A stretch of 64,000 nucleotides of DNA from Gammaproteobacteria bacterium (lineage in GTDB: Bacteria; Pseudomonadota; Gammaproteobacteria; Burkholderiales; Rhodocyclaceae): the NCBI GenBank assembly GCA_018824085.1, contig JAHJHI010000050.1, positions 94,348 through 158,347 on the forward strand, given 5' to 3'. The first letter of the stretch is position 1. Every line of letters starts with the position of its first letter. This document shows, in pieces, positions 25,099 to 34,936 of the stretch. A program made the translations under genes and the position numbers. The notes under the pieces are model-generated. The model saw nothing but the letters and a program-made list of their open reading frames with translations, was not told where the DNA came from and ran no database searches.

Positions 25099-26043
25099 TC
25101 AGGCTTTGTTTGTCTGCAGCAACGGGCGCAGCGTGTCGGCCAGTACTTCGGCATCGAACTTCGCCACGTAAGCGTCTACGCCGACGCTCTTGCCCATGGC
25201 CCGGTTCGCTTCGGACGACAGTGACGAGTGCATCACCACCGGTATTGCGGCAAATCTCGGGTCGTTCTTGATGTGCCGGGTCAGCACGTAACCGTCCATC
25301 TCCGGCATCTCGGCATCCACAAGGATGAGATCGATCTCGTCCGTCAGCGGCAGGCCGGTCTGCGTGGCGTGCGCCGCCATGCCCTGCAACCGGGCCCAGG
25401 CCTCGGCGCCGTTGCTGGCGTGCTTGTGGCGGATGTTCAGCTTGTCGAGCACTTCGGCGATCTTCTTGCGGGCCACCGCGGAATCGTCGACAAAGAAGAT
25501 GTTCGGCGAGTAGTTGCCACCCAGCGGCGGAATTTCGGCAATCGCCGCTTCACCGAAGGTGCCCGCCAGGATGCTCTCGACGTCCAGGATGGACACCAGC
25601 CGGCCGTCGTCCAGTTCGGTGATCGCGGTGATGTAGAGCTGTTCGCTCGTCACGACGGATTCCGGGGCACGCACACGGTCCCAATCAACGCGGATGATGC
25701 GGTCGACCTCATGCACCAGGAAACCCAGCGTGCGCTTGCTGTACTCGGTCACCATCATGGCGCCGCCCATGCCTTCCGGCGCGTCGGTCAGATTCATGAT
25801 GCGCGCGAGCGACAGCACCGGAATCACGTTGCCGCGCAGCGATATCAGGCCCTCGACGCCGGCCGGCATGTTGGGCGTCGGCGTGACGGTCGGTGTGCGG
25901 CTGACTTCGCGCACCTTGAATACGTTGATGCCGAACAGCTCGTGCGTACCGAGCGAGAACAGCAGGATTTCCATCTTGTTGGAGCCCGCCAGCTTGGTTC
26001 GGGCATCCACCTGTTCGAGCAGGTTCTGATCGGTTCTGTCCAT
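25099..26043 (-). CDS. cheV: Chemotaxis coupling protein CheV (second copy)
   Basis: 314 residues: an N-terminal CheW-like domain (about 20-165; LFSLGTHELFGINVFKVREV and GNVIPVLSLARIM) and a C-terminal receiver (about 180-305) with FFVDDSAVARKK, the phosphoacceptor in LILVDAEMPEMDGYVL, and MHSSLSSE. CheV couples receptors to CheA, and its receiver domain can be phosphorylated to adjust adaptation. It follows a paralogous cheV after 21 bases. No cheW is present in the window, so the two CheV proteins may carry coupling here, or cheW lies elsewhere. Confidence 0.95.
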   Translation of the reverse strand: MDRTDQNLLEQVDARTKLAGSNKMEILLFSLGTHELFGINVFKVREVSRTPTVTPTPNMPAGVEGLISLRGNVIPVLSLARIMNLTDAPEGMGGAMMVTEYSKRTLGFLVHEVDRIIRVDWDRVRAPESVVTSEQLYITAITELDDGRLVSILDVESILAGTFGEAAIAEIPPLGGNYSPNIFFVDDSAVARKKIAEVLDKLNIRHKHASNGAEAWARLQGMAAHATQTGLPLTDEIDLILVDAEMPEMDGYVLTRHIKNDPRFAAIPVVMHSSLSSEANRAMGKSVGVDAYVAKFDAEVLADTLRPLLQTNKA

Positions 26044-26064
26044 GGTGTGAGTCTCCAGTCGCGT

Positions 26065-27036
26065 TCAGGCAGCCGCGCGGTCGCCGGTCGTGCCGCGGCG
26101 AATGAGGCGGGTGATGGTTTCGGCCAGGCGCTGGGCCTCGAACTTGGACACGTACTCGTCAACGCCGACCGAGCGGCCGAGCTGCTGGTTCGAGCCGGAC
26201 GACAGCGACGAGTGCATCACCACCGGAATGCCGATGAAGCGCGGGTCGGCCTTGATGTTCTTGGTCAGGATGTAGCCGTCCATCTCCGGCATTTCGACGT
26301 CGGTCAGGATCATGCTCACCAGGTCCGACACCTTGCGTCCGTTGGATGCGGCGTAGGCGGCGATCTTGTTGAGTTCGAGCCACATCGCTGAACCGTTGAT
26401 CGCGGACACATACTTGACGCCCATCAGGTCCAGCGTGCGGGTGATCTGGTTGCGCGCAACCGGCGAGTCGTCGCAGAAGAAGATCATCGCGTCCTCGATG
26501 CCGAGCGGCTTGATGTCCTTGAACGCGAGGTCGTTGTCGAAGTCCGCCGTCTCCGACAGGATCTTCTCGACGTCCAGCATCATCACGAGGCGGTTGTCCG
26601 CCAGTTCCGTCACCGCCGTCACCAGACCGCCGAGGTTGGCGGTCAGCATGGCCGGCGGCACACGCATCTGCGACCAGTCCAGCCGCAGGATGGTGTCAAC
26701 CGACTCGACCAGGAAACCCTGGGTGTGGCCGTTGTACTCGGTCACGATCATGACGTCGCGCGCCGTGTCGCTCGGGAACTGCGCGAACTTCGCGAGATCG
26801 ACCACCGGCACCAGCGCACCGCGCAGGCTCACCATGCCTTCGACCGCCACCGGCATGTCGGGCGCGGCCGTGAGTGCCGGCGTACGCATGACCTCGCGCA
26901 CCTTGAACACATTGATGCCGAATGTCTCGCGCCGCCCGGTACGTGTATCCACGCCCAGCGAAAACATCAGTATTTCGAGCTTGTTGGTACCCGCAAGCTT
27001 GGTGCGGGCATCGATATTCTTGAGTAACTCTGACAT
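26065..27036 (-). CDS. cheV: Chemotaxis coupling protein CheV (first copy)
   Basis: 323 residues with the same CheW-like plus receiver architecture as the next gene. Distinguishing features are an insertion in the first strand (GVDTRTGRRETFGINVF) and a receiver reading FFCDDSPVARNQ, LILTD-type phosphoacceptor in MILTDVEMPEMDGYIL. It is the first gene of the cheVVYZA operon, about 53 bases downstream of a sigma-28-like promoter. The duplication is clearly old, since the paralogues differ over much of their length. Confidence 0.95.
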   Translation of the reverse strand: MSELLKNIDARTKLAGTNKLEILMFSLGVDTRTGRRETFGINVFKVREVMRTPALTAAPDMPVAVEGMVSLRGALVPVVDLAKFAQFPSDTARDVMIVTEYNGHTQGFLVESVDTILRLDWSQMRVPPAMLTANLGGLVTAVTELADNRLVMMLDVEKILSETADFDNDLAFKDIKPLGIEDAMIFFCDDSPVARNQITRTLDLMGVKYVSAINGSAMWLELNKIAAYAASNGRKVSDLVSMILTDVEMPEMDGYILTKNIKADPRFIGIPVVMHSSLSSGSNQQLGRSVGVDEYVSKFEAQRLAETITRLIRRGTTGDRAAA

Positions 27037-27088
27037 GTCGGCCTCGTCTGTCTGGTCTGTGGCACGAATACAACCGGGTGCTAGAAGG

Positions 27089-27115
27089 TTTACGGCGGCA
27101 GTCGATCAGACTTGA
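27089..27115 (-). promoter_or_regulatory. Sigma-28-like promoter of the cheVVYZA operon
   Basis: Minus strand: TCAAGTCT (27115-27108), 11-base spacer, GCCGTAAA (27096-27089), 52 bases before the first cheV start. Each box matches the FliA consensus at 6 of 8 positions with exact spacing. Confidence 0.75.
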
Positions 27116-27179
27116 ACATCTGAAAGCGCGCGATACAGGGACGCCTGCACGGCACCGCTTCGCCGTGCGCCCACCACGC

Positions 27180-29201
27180 TCACACGCGGAAACGCGCACC
27201 CGCCTCGTCCAGACCGACCGCCAGCGCACGCAGTCGTCCGGCTTCGTCGGCCATGGCCGCTATCGCATGGCTGTTCTCCTCCGACATCTGGGCGATCCGC
27301 TCGACCGCACGCGCGACGTCGTGGCTGGCCGTGGTCTGTTCGCTGACCGATTCGGCGATGCCTGCAATGCCCTCCGACGTGGACGCCGCCGCCTGCGCGG
27401 CACGTGTCAGCGCCTCGACCACACGGTTCAGCTGCTCGCGCGACGCGTCGATCGCCTGGCCGCCCCGACGCACGACGGCGTCGACGCCGCCGGCCCGCGC
27501 GTCCAGCGTGCGCGTGACCTGCTCGATCTCGAGCGCCGACGCGGCCGATTTTTCGGCGAGCTTGCGCACCTCGTCGGCAACCACTGCAAAGCCGCGGCCC
27601 TGTTCGCCGGCCCGAGCCGCTTCGATGGCCGCATTCAGCGCCAGCAGATTGGTCTGCTCCGCGATGTCCTTCACCTGGCGCGTCATGTCGCTGATCGCAC
27701 GCGTACTCGCGACAAACGCCGCTGCCGCTTCGGATATCTCGCCGACCACGACGCCGACCGCGTCGAGTTCGCCGCTGACCGCGTCTATCGCGCGCCGGCC
27801 GTGACCGGCCTCCTCGTTGCTGGCCTCGGCCGCCCGGCGCATGTCGGACGCGCCGTCCGACACGCTGGTGATCGACACCGACAACTCCTCGATGGTCGCC
27901 GCCATCGCCGACGCGGACTGGCTCTGCTGCGCCGACGCCTCACTGATCTGCTGCGTGGCGCTGGCCACCGCGTGGGTGACCCGCGTCACGTCTCCGGCCG
28001 ACGTCTTCACCTGGCCGATGAGCGCCGACAACCCGTCAGCCATGCGGTTGAAACTGCGCGCGATATCGGCGAACTCGTCGCGCCCGGCCACCTCGATGCG
28101 CGCCGTCAGGTCGCCCTCGGCGAGGAGCTGTCCGCCACGGATGGTGCGCGCGATGTCCTGCTGCAGGGACGCATACAGCCCGAGCGCCAGATAGACCGCC
28201 AGCAGCACGCCGGTTGCCAGCCCGGCGCTGGTGACGATCAGGCTGTGCACCGTATCGGCCCGATGCGCGGCAAGGCTGGCGTCCAGCCCGTCGAGCAGCG
28301 TATTGGCCGTCGTCAGCGCGGCGACGACCGGCGCCGTGGCCTGGTTGAACACCTCGGCCGGCGCGACATCGAATCTTTCGCCCAGCACGCTGGATTCGAT
28401 CATCGTGCGCGTTGCGACGAAGGCCTCGCGCAGCGCCGTGACCGCTGTCGATACGCTGCCGGCAGCCTCCGGCGAGTAGGTGAGCACGCGTTCGAGCACC
28501 CGTTCGGTCGCGTCGATGTGGTTGGCGGAAAGCTGCATCAGCGAACCCAGGGCAACCGCGGACGACTGCGGCAAGGTACGGCTCGCCGAGACCGATGCGG
28601 CACGTCCGCGCAGCTGGCCAAGGTATTCGATGGTCGCGGGCGCCACCAGCACGCTCGCTTCCATCAGCGTGTAGCTGTCGGGATGGGGGTCGAAGCTCAG
28701 GCTGGAGGCATCGGCGGCGAGCCGGAAGTCATTCAGGAGGTTGCGGATGAGGGCCGAATGGCGCGCAAAGTTGTCGGCGCCGTTCGCGCCTGCCATCAGC
28801 TGGCGCAGCGCACGCCATTCGCCGACCGCCCGCTCGATCGACGCCTGCTGGCGCAGCACGTCGGGCGTCTGTCCGTCGAGCGCCGCCAGCGCGGCCAGGC
28901 CGGCTTCGACGTCGACCGCCTTGGCCTCCACCTTGGCGCTCAGGCTCGCGTCACCACTGAGCATCGTCGACGACATGCCGCGATGCTGCTGGACATCGAC
29001 CAGCACGCCGAGCAGCGCGCGCACATAGCGCGCGCCGACCAGTTCGCGGTCCATCGCGCGCACCGCGTCCACGTGGGTCACCACCACGCTTGCCGCCAGC
29101 AGCACGGTAGCCAACAGCAGGATGCCCATGACCAAAATCATCTTGGGCGCGAAGCGCAGGCGCGACATCAGAGCGCGAGCGGGCTGCAGCAGGATATTCA
29201 T
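27180..29201 (-). CDS. Methyl-accepting chemotaxis protein with NIT-like sensor
   Basis: 673 residues from ATG 29201 (GGAGA upstream). TM1 near 18-40; a long periplasmic helical domain of about 280 residues whose start ([19 protein letters not shown]) resembles the 'xxERGxS' opening of nitrate/nitrite-sensing NIT domains; TM2 near 325-350; HAMP; and the signalling domain with tip [28 protein letters not shown]. The ligand is not known; the NIT assignment rests on the helix pattern and this motif. The gene lies between two chemotaxis operons and has its own sigma-28-like promoter. Confidence 0.88.
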   Translation of the reverse strand: MNILLQPARALMSRLRFAPKMILVMGILLLATVLLAASVVVTHVDAVRAMDRELVGARYVRALLGVLVDVQQHRGMSSTMLSGDASLSAKVEAKAVDVEAGLAALAALDGQTPDVLRQQASIERAVGEWRALRQLMAGANGADNFARHSALIRNLLNDFRLAADASSLSFDPHPDSYTLMEASVLVAPATIEYLGQLRGRAASVSASRTLPQSSAVALGSLMQLSANHIDATERVLERVLTYSPEAAGSVSTAVTALREAFVATRTMIESSVLGERFDVAPAEVFNQATAPVVAALTTANTLLDGLDASLAAHRADTVHSLIVTSAGLATGVLLAVYLALGLYASLQQDIARTIRGGQLLAEGDLTARIEVAGRDEFADIARSFNRMADGLSALIGQVKTSAGDVTRVTHAVASATQQISEASAQQSQSASAMAATIEELSVSITSVSDGASDMRRAAEASNEEAGHGRRAIDAVSGELDAVGVVVGEISEAAAAFVASTRAISDMTRQVKDIAEQTNLLALNAAIEAARAGEQGRGFAVVADEVRKLAEKSAASALEIEQVTRTLDARAGGVDAVVRRGGQAIDASREQLNRVVEALTRAAQAAASTSEGIAGIAESVSEQTTASHDVARAVERIAQMSEENSHAIAAMADEAGRLRALAVGLDEAGARFRV

Positions 29202-29307
29202 CGTCGTTCTCCGCGGCGGGCGGACGCACGGCACTGCGCGCCTTGCCCTGAAAGGTTGGACGGCTGGCTCCCCACCGGGCGCACCCGATCTCGACCCGCC
29301 AGTACTT

Positions 29308-29334
29308 TCTACGGCAGCGTGGCGAAAAAATTAA
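29308..29334 (-). promoter_or_regulatory. Candidate sigma-28 promoter before the NIT-type MCP gene
   Basis: Minus strand: TTAATTTT (29334-29327), 11-base spacer, GCCGTAGA (29315-29308). The -10 box is identical to the one before the MCP-cheR operon (34859-34885). The -35 is weaker and the distance to the start codon is about 107 bases. Confidence 0.5.
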
Positions 29335-29371
29335 TGCAGCGCAGCATTTCTTGCGCATCCTGGCGTCGACG

Positions 29372-29394
29372 AAAAAGGGCGCCTTCCGGCGCCC
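29372..29394 (-). terminator. Intrinsic terminator after the MCP at 29429
   Basis: Minus strand: 7-bp stem GGGCGCC/GGCGCCC with a four-base loop, followed by five T. It closes the upstream MCP transcript 35 bases after its stop codon. Confidence 0.75.
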
Positions 29395-29428
29395 CCGCTT
29401 CATCCGCGCACGCAGTGCCCGGCGTGCG

Positions 29429-31135
29429 TCAGGCGACGTAGCCGATGCGAAAGCCTCCCCAGTGCCGTCCGCAGACGTGGATCGGCGCGGAGATGTCGTG
29501 CACCACCTCGCCGGTGTCGCGGCGGTAGGTCTGGATCAGGAAAGGCTGATCGTGCGCACCGCAGCGACGGCCGACCGGATCGTCGAAGATCCGCTTGGTC
29601 CGGTTGCCCGCGATGTCCTTCTTCTCGTCGCCGGTCAGTGGCTGCGTGAAGCGCTTGTTGTGCGTCGGGAAGTAGCCCTTGCGATCCACCGCACCGGCAT
29701 AGATCAGGCTGGCGTTCGCGTCGAGCACCGGCTCCTGGATCGCCGGCAGCAGGCGGTCGGTCAGCGCGTCGAAGCGCGTCGTGTATTTGGTCGGGCGGGT
29801 GCCGGCGATCGGCTGATAGTTCTCGTCGAACAGGTCGTCGAGCTTGATTTCGCCACGCTTGACGGCGGCTTCGAGGCAGTTGCCCACCTTCTGCGCCACA
29901 TCGGCGACCAGCGCCGGCATGCGTGCGTGCATCGCCACCGCCTGCTCGCCAGCCGCGCCAAGACGGAACACCTGCGCAAGCTCGGCCAGATTGCTCGACA
30001 GCACGTCCAGGCGCCCGGCGTCGACCGCGGTGGCGCGCGACACGTCGCGGTTGGATTCCGCCATGACGGCAATACGCTGCACGTGCTGTTCGACCTGCTC
30101 GCCGAGCGCGTGATTCTGGCGCATGGCATCGACCGTGCCGCCGACGCGGGCAAGCGTTGCGTCGGCACATTCACGGATGCGCTCCAGCGTCGCCACGGCC
30201 TCGCTCGCCAGTGCCGCACCGCTGTTCGCCTCGACCGCGCTGGCGCGGATGGCGGAGGCGGCATCGGCGGTTTCGCGCTGGACCGCCGAAATCATCGTGT
30301 GGATCTGGCCGGTCGACAGCGCCGTGCGTTCCGCCAGCTTGCGCACCTCGTCCGCCACCACGGCAAACCCGCGCCCCTGTTCGCCGGCCCGTGCCGCTTC
30401 GATCGCTGCATTGAGCGCCAGCAGATTCGTCTGGTCCGCGATCTCGCGAATCACCTGCACCACGCCGCCTATTTCCTGCGAACGGCTGCCCAGATGATCA
30501 ATCTGCCGGGCACAGTGCTCGACGCTGTCCGATACGCGCACCATCTCTTCGGCGACGCGATTGACGACCAGCGTGCCTTGCTGTGACAGCTCGCGCGAAC
30601 GCGACGCGTCATCCACCGTACAGGTGGCGACCTCGGTGGCCGCCTGCATGCTCGCCTTCATGTTGCCCACGTCGGCGCTCGCCGCACTCGACGCGGCGCT
30701 TTGCGCTTCGGTTGAGCCGGCCACCCGTTCGGCGCCGCTGCCCAGCCCTGCGCAGGCCGCCTGGAGGCGCGACGACGTGAATACCATCTTCGCCATGGCA
30801 GCACTGAATTCGGCGACCAGCCTGTTGTAGCTGCCGGCAAGGCGGGGCAGCGCACCGTATCCGGCCACGGGAAGTTCGGCTGTCAGGTCGCCGTGCTGAC
30901 GCGCCCGCTCCATGGTGCTCACCAGGGATTCGAGCGGTCGTTCAAAGATGACCGCGCACAGGCCGCGTACCGCGAGCAGCGCCACAAGGGCCAGCATTGC
31001 GGCAACGCCCGCATCGCCCCAGGCGATCGCGGCACCGCCCCACGCGTGCATGCCGGCGTGGGTAAACAGAAGGATGGGGTACAGCCCGAGCCAGGGCAGG
31101 TTTCGGCGCAGGATTGCGCCGGTGGATATCGTCAT
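29429..31135 (-). CDS. Chemoreceptor with C-terminal cytoplasmic sensor domain
   Basis: 568 residues from ATG 31135 (GGAG nine bases upstream). Two TM helices lie close together at the N-terminus (about 15-33 and 40-60) with almost no periplasmic loop. A HAMP-like segment and the signalling domain follow, with tip [24 protein letters not shown]. Unlike ordinary MCPs, about 150 residues follow the signalling domain, including [44 protein letters not shown] and [21 protein letters not shown], which read as a Cache-like sensor fold in the cytoplasm. Cysteine and histidine in VCGRHWGG could bind a cofactor; that is inference. Confidence 0.85.
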   Translation of the reverse strand: MTISTGAILRRNLPWLGLYPILLFTHAGMHAWGGAAIAWGDAGVAAMLALVALLAVRGLCAVIFERPLESLVSTMERARQHGDLTAELPVAGYGALPRLAGSYNRLVAEFSAAMAKMVFTSSRLQAACAGLGSGAERVAGSTEAQSAASSAASADVGNMKASMQAATEVATCTVDDASRSRELSQQGTLVVNRVAEEMVRVSDSVEHCARQIDHLGSRSQEIGGVVQVIREIADQTNLLALNAAIEAARAGEQGRGFAVVADEVRKLAERTALSTGQIHTMISAVQRETADAASAIRASAVEANSGAALASEAVATLERIRECADATLARVGGTVDAMRQNHALGEQVEQHVQRIAVMAESNRDVSRATAVDAGRLDVLSSNLAELAQVFRLGAAGEQAVAMHARMPALVADVAQKVGNCLEAAVKRGEIKLDDLFDENYQPIAGTRPTKYTTRFDALTDRLLPAIQEPVLDANASLIYAGAVDRKGYFPTHNKRFTQPLTGDEKKDIAGNRTKRIFDDPVGRRCGAHDQPFLIQTYRRDTGEVVHDISAPIHVCGRHWGGFRIGYVA

Positions 31136-31191
31136 TTTCTTCGTCTCCTCTGCGGTGTGGGGCATCGTGTGCCCCGACCGTGGTAGAGGGA

Positions 31192-31218
31192 GTTACGTCA
31201 CGACGACAGCAACCTTTA
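31192..31218 (-). promoter_or_regulatory. Sigma-28-like promoter before the MCP at 31135
   Basis: Minus strand: TAAAGGTT (31218-31211), 11-base spacer, GACGTAAC (31199-31192), about 56 bases before ATG 31135 and inside the 100-base gap after the STAS gene. The -35 matches FliA at 7 of 8; the -10 is weaker. Confidence 0.6.
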
Positions 31219-31235
31219 GGGCGTTCTCGCCCACA

Positions 31236-31541
31236 TCAGTCAATCCGGAACAGTTTCTGGAAATTGGCGACCTCCAGGACCTGGCGCACCGGCCCATGGG
31301 CATTTGCGAGACTGACGTCGCGCTTGGCGGCGCGCGCCTTGTCGCGCAGCATCAGCAGCATGCCCAGAGCCGAACTGTCGAGATAGGAGACGGCGCCAAG
31401 ATCGATCGTGAGCGTCGTGATGGCGTCCTGCGCGAGCAGCCCCTCGGTGGCGTCCCGGAATTCGCGATGGGATGCAAAATCGAAACGCCCTTCAAGACTG
31501 ATCCGTGCAACCTGATCCGCAACTGTCTGCCTGATTTCCAT
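31236..31541 (-). CDS. STAS-domain protein (anti-sigma-factor-antagonist type)
   Basis: A 101-residue single STAS domain: MEIRQTVADQVARISLEGRFDFASHREF, then TIDLGAVSYLDSSALGMLLMLRDKA with the conserved DSSALG loop, whose serine is the usual phosphorylation site. AGGAAGG precedes ATG 31541. It lies 29 bases after cheB and 100 before the next MCP, so it is part of the MCP-cheR-cheB operon. STAS proteins of this type work in partner-switching modules with an HPK/RsbW kinase. No such kinase is visible nearby, so the partner is unknown. Confidence 0.85.
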   Translation of the reverse strand: MEIRQTVADQVARISLEGRFDFASHREFRDATEGLLAQDAITTLTIDLGAVSYLDSSALGMLLMLRDKARAAKRDVSLANAHGPVRQVLEVANFQKLFRID

Positions 31542-31570
31542 GGTTTCGCCTTCCTGGATGAATGATCTTG

Positions 31571-32620
31571 TCAGGCGTGTACTGCCTGACGGCGTCCGCC
31601 AGACAGCGCCGCCATGATGCGCTCGGCAATGTGGGGCAGCGCGATGACCTCGCAGCACGCACCGATCTGCGCCGCTTCACGCGGCATGCCATAGACCACG
31701 CAGCTCGCCTGGTCCTGCCCGATGGTCCACGCGCCCGCGCGGCGCATTGCAAGCAAGCCCTGGGCGCCGTCCTTGCCCATGCCGGTCAGCAACGCCGCCA
31801 CCGCATTGCCGCGCGCGTACGCGGCGGCGGCGTTGAACAGCACGTCCACCGCCGGGCGGTGCCGGTTGTACGGCGGCGTCTGCAGCAGCTCACAGACATA
31901 CCCTCCGGCCGCCCGGCGTATTTCGAGGTGCGAATGGCCCGGCGCCAGATAGGCGTGACCCGGCAGGATGCGCTCACCGTGCTCGGCTTCCTTGACCCGC
32001 ACACGGGCAAGGGAGTCAAGCCGGCGGGCAAAGCTCGACGTGAACATTTCCGGCATGTGCTGCACCATCACGACGCCGGGGGCGTTGTCGGGCAGGCGGC
32101 ACAGGACTTCCTTGATGGCCTCGGTACCGCCGGTGGACGCGCCGATGCAGATCAGCCGATCGCCCCAGCCGGGCGGCGCGGGCGGCACGACACGCAGCGG
32201 CGACGCGTCGCGCACCACCTTTCCCCGGGCGCCGCAGGCCGCACGCATGCGTTCATGCAGGTCGCGCGCTTCGGCGGCGGTCACGCCAGCCGTCGCACGC
32301 GGTTTCTCGATGTGGTCGACGACACCCAGTTCGAGTGCGCGCAACGCGGCGCCGGACGCGCACCCGGCGTTGCGCGACAGAAGGATGACCGGTGTCGGCC
32401 GCAGGTGCATCACTTCATCCAGAAAGGCGCGCACGTGCGGGCTTGGCGTATCGGCGTCGACCAGCAGCAAGTCGGGCGACAGCGCCTGCAGCATGCCCGC
32501 GGCGGCGGCGGCGTCCGCCGTGCTGGCGACGACATCGATGTCACTCGCCTGACCGATGACTCCGGTCAGCAGCGCACGCATGGCGGCCGAGCCGTCGACC
32601 AGCAGCACCCGTATCGTCAT
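31571..32620 (-). CDS. cheB: Chemoreceptor glutamate methylesterase CheB
   Basis: 349 residues from ATG 32620. The C-terminal methylesterase domain is intact: IGASTGG with Ser162, VQHMPEMFTSSFARRLD with His188, and LLTGMGKDGAQGL with Asp284. The N-terminal receiver is degenerate: the usual DD metal pair is DG (LLVDGSAAMR), and the segment after the phosphoacceptor Asp55 is VDADTPSPHV, not LDVEMPRMDG. CheB removes methyl groups from receptor glutamates during adaptation. Weakened phosphorylation control is inferred from the receiver. It is 54 bases after cheR. Confidence 0.93.
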   Translation of the reverse strand: MTIRVLLVDGSAAMRALLTGVIGQASDIDVVASTADAAAAAGMLQALSPDLLLVDADTPSPHVRAFLDEVMHLRPTPVILLSRNAGCASGAALRALELGVVDHIEKPRATAGVTAAEARDLHERMRAACGARGKVVRDASPLRVVPPAPPGWGDRLICIGASTGGTEAIKEVLCRLPDNAPGVVMVQHMPEMFTSSFARRLDSLARVRVKEAEHGERILPGHAYLAPGHSHLEIRRAAGGYVCELLQTPPYNRHRPAVDVLFNAAAAYARGNAVAALLTGMGKDGAQGLLAMRRAGAWTIGQDQASCVVYGMPREAAQIGACCEVIALPHIAERIMAALSGGRRQAVHA

Positions 32621-32674
32621 CGGACGCACTCTTGCGGCCCGGATCGGGGTGCCGGCGCAACGCGAGCCATCACG

Positions 32675-33571
32675 CTACCGTGTGGCGTCTGCGCGACCAT
32701 AGACCGTCTTTCCGTGATTGCGGAACAAGTCGACCGCGTGCGAGAAGCTCTCCGAATGTCCGGCGAACATCAAGCCGTCAGGACGCAGCAACGGAACGAA
32801 TCGCTTGAGGATTCCGTACTGCGTCGGCTTGTCGAAATAGATCATCACGTTGCGGCAGAAGATCGCTTCGAGCGGCCCGCGCACCGGCCAGTTCGGCTCC
32901 AGCAGGTTGACCCGGCTGAAGCGGATGAGGCGCTGCAACTCCGGGCGCACACGCACCTCGCCGGTACGGCCCGCCGCGTCGCGCACGAAATACTTGCGCA
33001 CCAGCTCGGGCGCCATCTTCTCGATGCGCTCCTCGCCATAGACGCCCGCCTGTCCGTGGGCCAGCACGCTGGTATCGATATCGGTCGCGATGATCTCCAC
33101 CGGCGGCGACATCGAGCCGTACAGTTCGCAACAGGTGATTGCGATCGAATACGGCTCTTCCCCGGTCGAGGCGGCGCTGCACCAGATGCGCGCGTTCGGC
33201 TTGCCGAGGCGGGTCAGGTGCTGCTTGAGCAGATCAAAGTGGTGCGCCTCGCGAAAGAAGGACGTGAGGTTCGTCGTCAGCGAGTTCACGAAGGTTTCCC
33301 ACTCTGCGCGGTCGTTGCGCTCCAGCCGCCGGATGTAGTCCGCGAAGGACGTATCACCGGTCGCGCGCAGACGGCGTGCCAGCCGGCTGTAGACCATGTC
33401 GAACTTGATCGGTGACAACGAGATGCCCGCATGCTGATGGATCAGCCTGGCGATGCGGTCGAAGTCGTCGTGCGTGAAGGCGAACTCGCGCGCCCCCCCG
33501 CCCGGGGGTTTGGCCTCCGCGAGCTGTCGCGTCACGTCTGCCACACTGACCGCCCTGCCGGTCTGATTCAC
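32675..33571 (-). CDS. cheR: Chemoreceptor methyltransferase CheR
   Basis: 298 residues. The N-terminal helical domain (about 30-100) carries the ARLIHQHAGISLSP and TSFFREAHHF segments; the SAM-binding domain has IWCSAASTGEEPYSIAI (motif I), EIIATDIDTSVL and FCRNVMIYFD. CheR methylates receptor glutamates with SAM and works against CheB, the next gene. It lies 95 bases after the MCP gene in an apparent MCP-cheR-cheB-STAS operon. Confidence 0.96.
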   Translation of the reverse strand: MNQTGRAVSVADVTRQLAEAKPPGGGAREFAFTHDDFDRIARLIHQHAGISLSPIKFDMVYSRLARRLRATGDTSFADYIRRLERNDRAEWETFVNSLTTNLTSFFREAHHFDLLKQHLTRLGKPNARIWCSAASTGEEPYSIAITCCELYGSMSPPVEIIATDIDTSVLAHGQAGVYGEERIEKMAPELVRKYFVRDAAGRTGEVRVRPELQRLIRFSRVNLLEPNWPVRGPLEAIFCRNVMIYFDKPTQYGILKRFVPLLRPDGLMFAGHSESFSHAVDLFRNHGKTVYGRADATR

Positions 33572-33666
33572 GATACTGACCTCATTGCCGTTGCGCTCCG
33601 TTCCATGGCCGCCGCACCACGCGCCGGCCCGCTGTTCATCTGATTGTTCCGACCGCCCCGCTTGCC

Positions 33667-34815
33667 TTACCGGGCGGACTGCGGCGCGAGCCCGCCGTCG
33701 GCTGCCTGCAGCTGCGCCAGCGCGTCCCGCACCGCCTTCTCCTGCTGGCCCGTCGCCAACCCCGCCCCCGCGCGCCGGCTCAGTTCACCGAGCGCAGCCA
33801 TCGCCGCGTCGATCGAGCCAACCCGGCGCACGGCACCGGCGATCAGCGCTGCACCGGCGTCGGCAACCGGCAATGCCGCCGCGACGTCGGCGACGCCGCT
33901 GCGAACACGTTCCGCCGAAGCGCCCAGCTGTTCGATCGCACCGTGCCTGGACTGGTGCAGCGCTTCGATGGCGCGCACCCCGGCCTCGACCCGCGCCTTG
34001 GATTCGAGCGCGAACGTCATGTCCTGGCTGGCCAGATTCGACAGCGCCGCCTCGGTCTGCGCGACGTTGGCCTGCACCCGATCGACGAGCGTGCCGATCT
34101 GCTGACTGAACTCGGTGGTGCGCGACGACAGTTCGCGCACCTCGTCGGCCACGACGGCAAAGCCGCGCCCTGCCTCGCCGGCGCGCGCCGCTTCAATGGC
34201 CGCATTGAGCGCCAGCAGGTTCGTCTGTTTGGATATGCCGCCGATCTCGCCCAGCAGCGCGCGCACCTTTCCCGTTTCCCGCGCAATGCCTTCGGTCAGT
34301 TCGACCAGCTCCATGCCGAGCTTGCTGTTGTGCACGACGCTGTCGACCACGCGCTGCATGGTGCCCGCCGTGTCCTCGAAGAAACGTTCGAAATCGGTCG
34401 CATCGCCGTCGCCGCCGGACAGCGCCATGGCGCTTTCGCCAAGCGCGCGGCCCTGCGCCTGCAGGCTTTCGATGCGGCCGGCGAATTCGTCCAGCGCCTG
34501 GCGGGACAGCACCTGTACCCGCGCAAGCTCGTCCCGCATGCGGGCGCACTGCGTCTGTACGGCACTGGTCGTGCCGACGACGCCGGCGTGCGCGGCGGCC
34601 GCATCAACGGCTGCCGCGTTCGCGCCGGCCTGCGCAGCCGCCTGCCGGGCCGCACCGCGAGCAAGCCACACTGCGACGGCGGTCCACAGCGCACAGATCA
34701 GTGCGGAAACGACGTGAAATGCGACACCGTACCCCGGCCCGGACAGGCTGACGGCCACCACGCACAGGGCGGAGATGGCCCAAGCCACGGAAATGATGAC
34801 GCTGAGTCGTTTCAT
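33667..34815 (-). CDS. Chemoreceptor without periplasmic domain
   Basis: 382 residues from ATG 34815 (the frame is open to 34845). Two TM helices near residues 5-25 and 33-52 leave only a few periplasmic residues. A helical stretch with a variable linker follows, then the signalling tip [35 protein letters not shown]. With no outside domain it probably senses membrane state, energy level or a cytoplasmic partner; this is inference. It heads the MCP-cheR-cheB-STAS operon behind a good sigma-28-like promoter. Confidence 0.88.
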   Translation of the reverse strand: MKRLSVIISVAWAISALCVVAVSLSGPGYGVAFHVVSALICALWTAVAVWLARGAARQAAAQAGANAAAVDAAAAHAGVVGTTSAVQTQCARMRDELARVQVLSRQALDEFAGRIESLQAQGRALGESAMALSGGDGDATDFERFFEDTAGTMQRVVDSVVHNSKLGMELVELTEGIARETGKVRALLGEIGGISKQTNLLALNAAIEAARAGEAGRGFAVVADEVRELSSRTTEFSQQIGTLVDRVQANVAQTEAALSNLASQDMTFALESKARVEAGVRAIEALHQSRHGAIEQLGASAERVRSGVADVAAALPVADAGAALIAGAVRRVGSIDAAMAALGELSRRAGAGLATGQQEKAVRDALAQLQAADGGLAPQSAR

Positions 34816-34858
34816 GTTCTCGACGGGCGATTGGCGCGCAAGCACGCTGACATGAACG

Positions 34859-34885
34859 TCTACGGCGAGCGCGGAGCCAACTTGA
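34859..34885 (-). promoter_or_regulatory. Sigma-28-like promoter of the MCP-cheR-cheB-STAS operon
   Basis: Minus strand: TCAAGTTG (34885-34878), 11-base spacer, GCCGTAGA (34866-34859), 43 bases before ATG 34815. The -35 matches FliA at 6 of 8 and GCCG is exact. Confidence 0.7.
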
Positions 34886-34936
34886 TACGCGGGCCGTCAG
34901 GCACACGGACGATGCGCGCGACGGCGGCCCTCCGCG

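Noticed and set aside
27078..29441. 787-codon open frame on the plus strand
   Set aside because: Antisense to a clear MCP gene; composition is typical of a GC-rich shadow frame.
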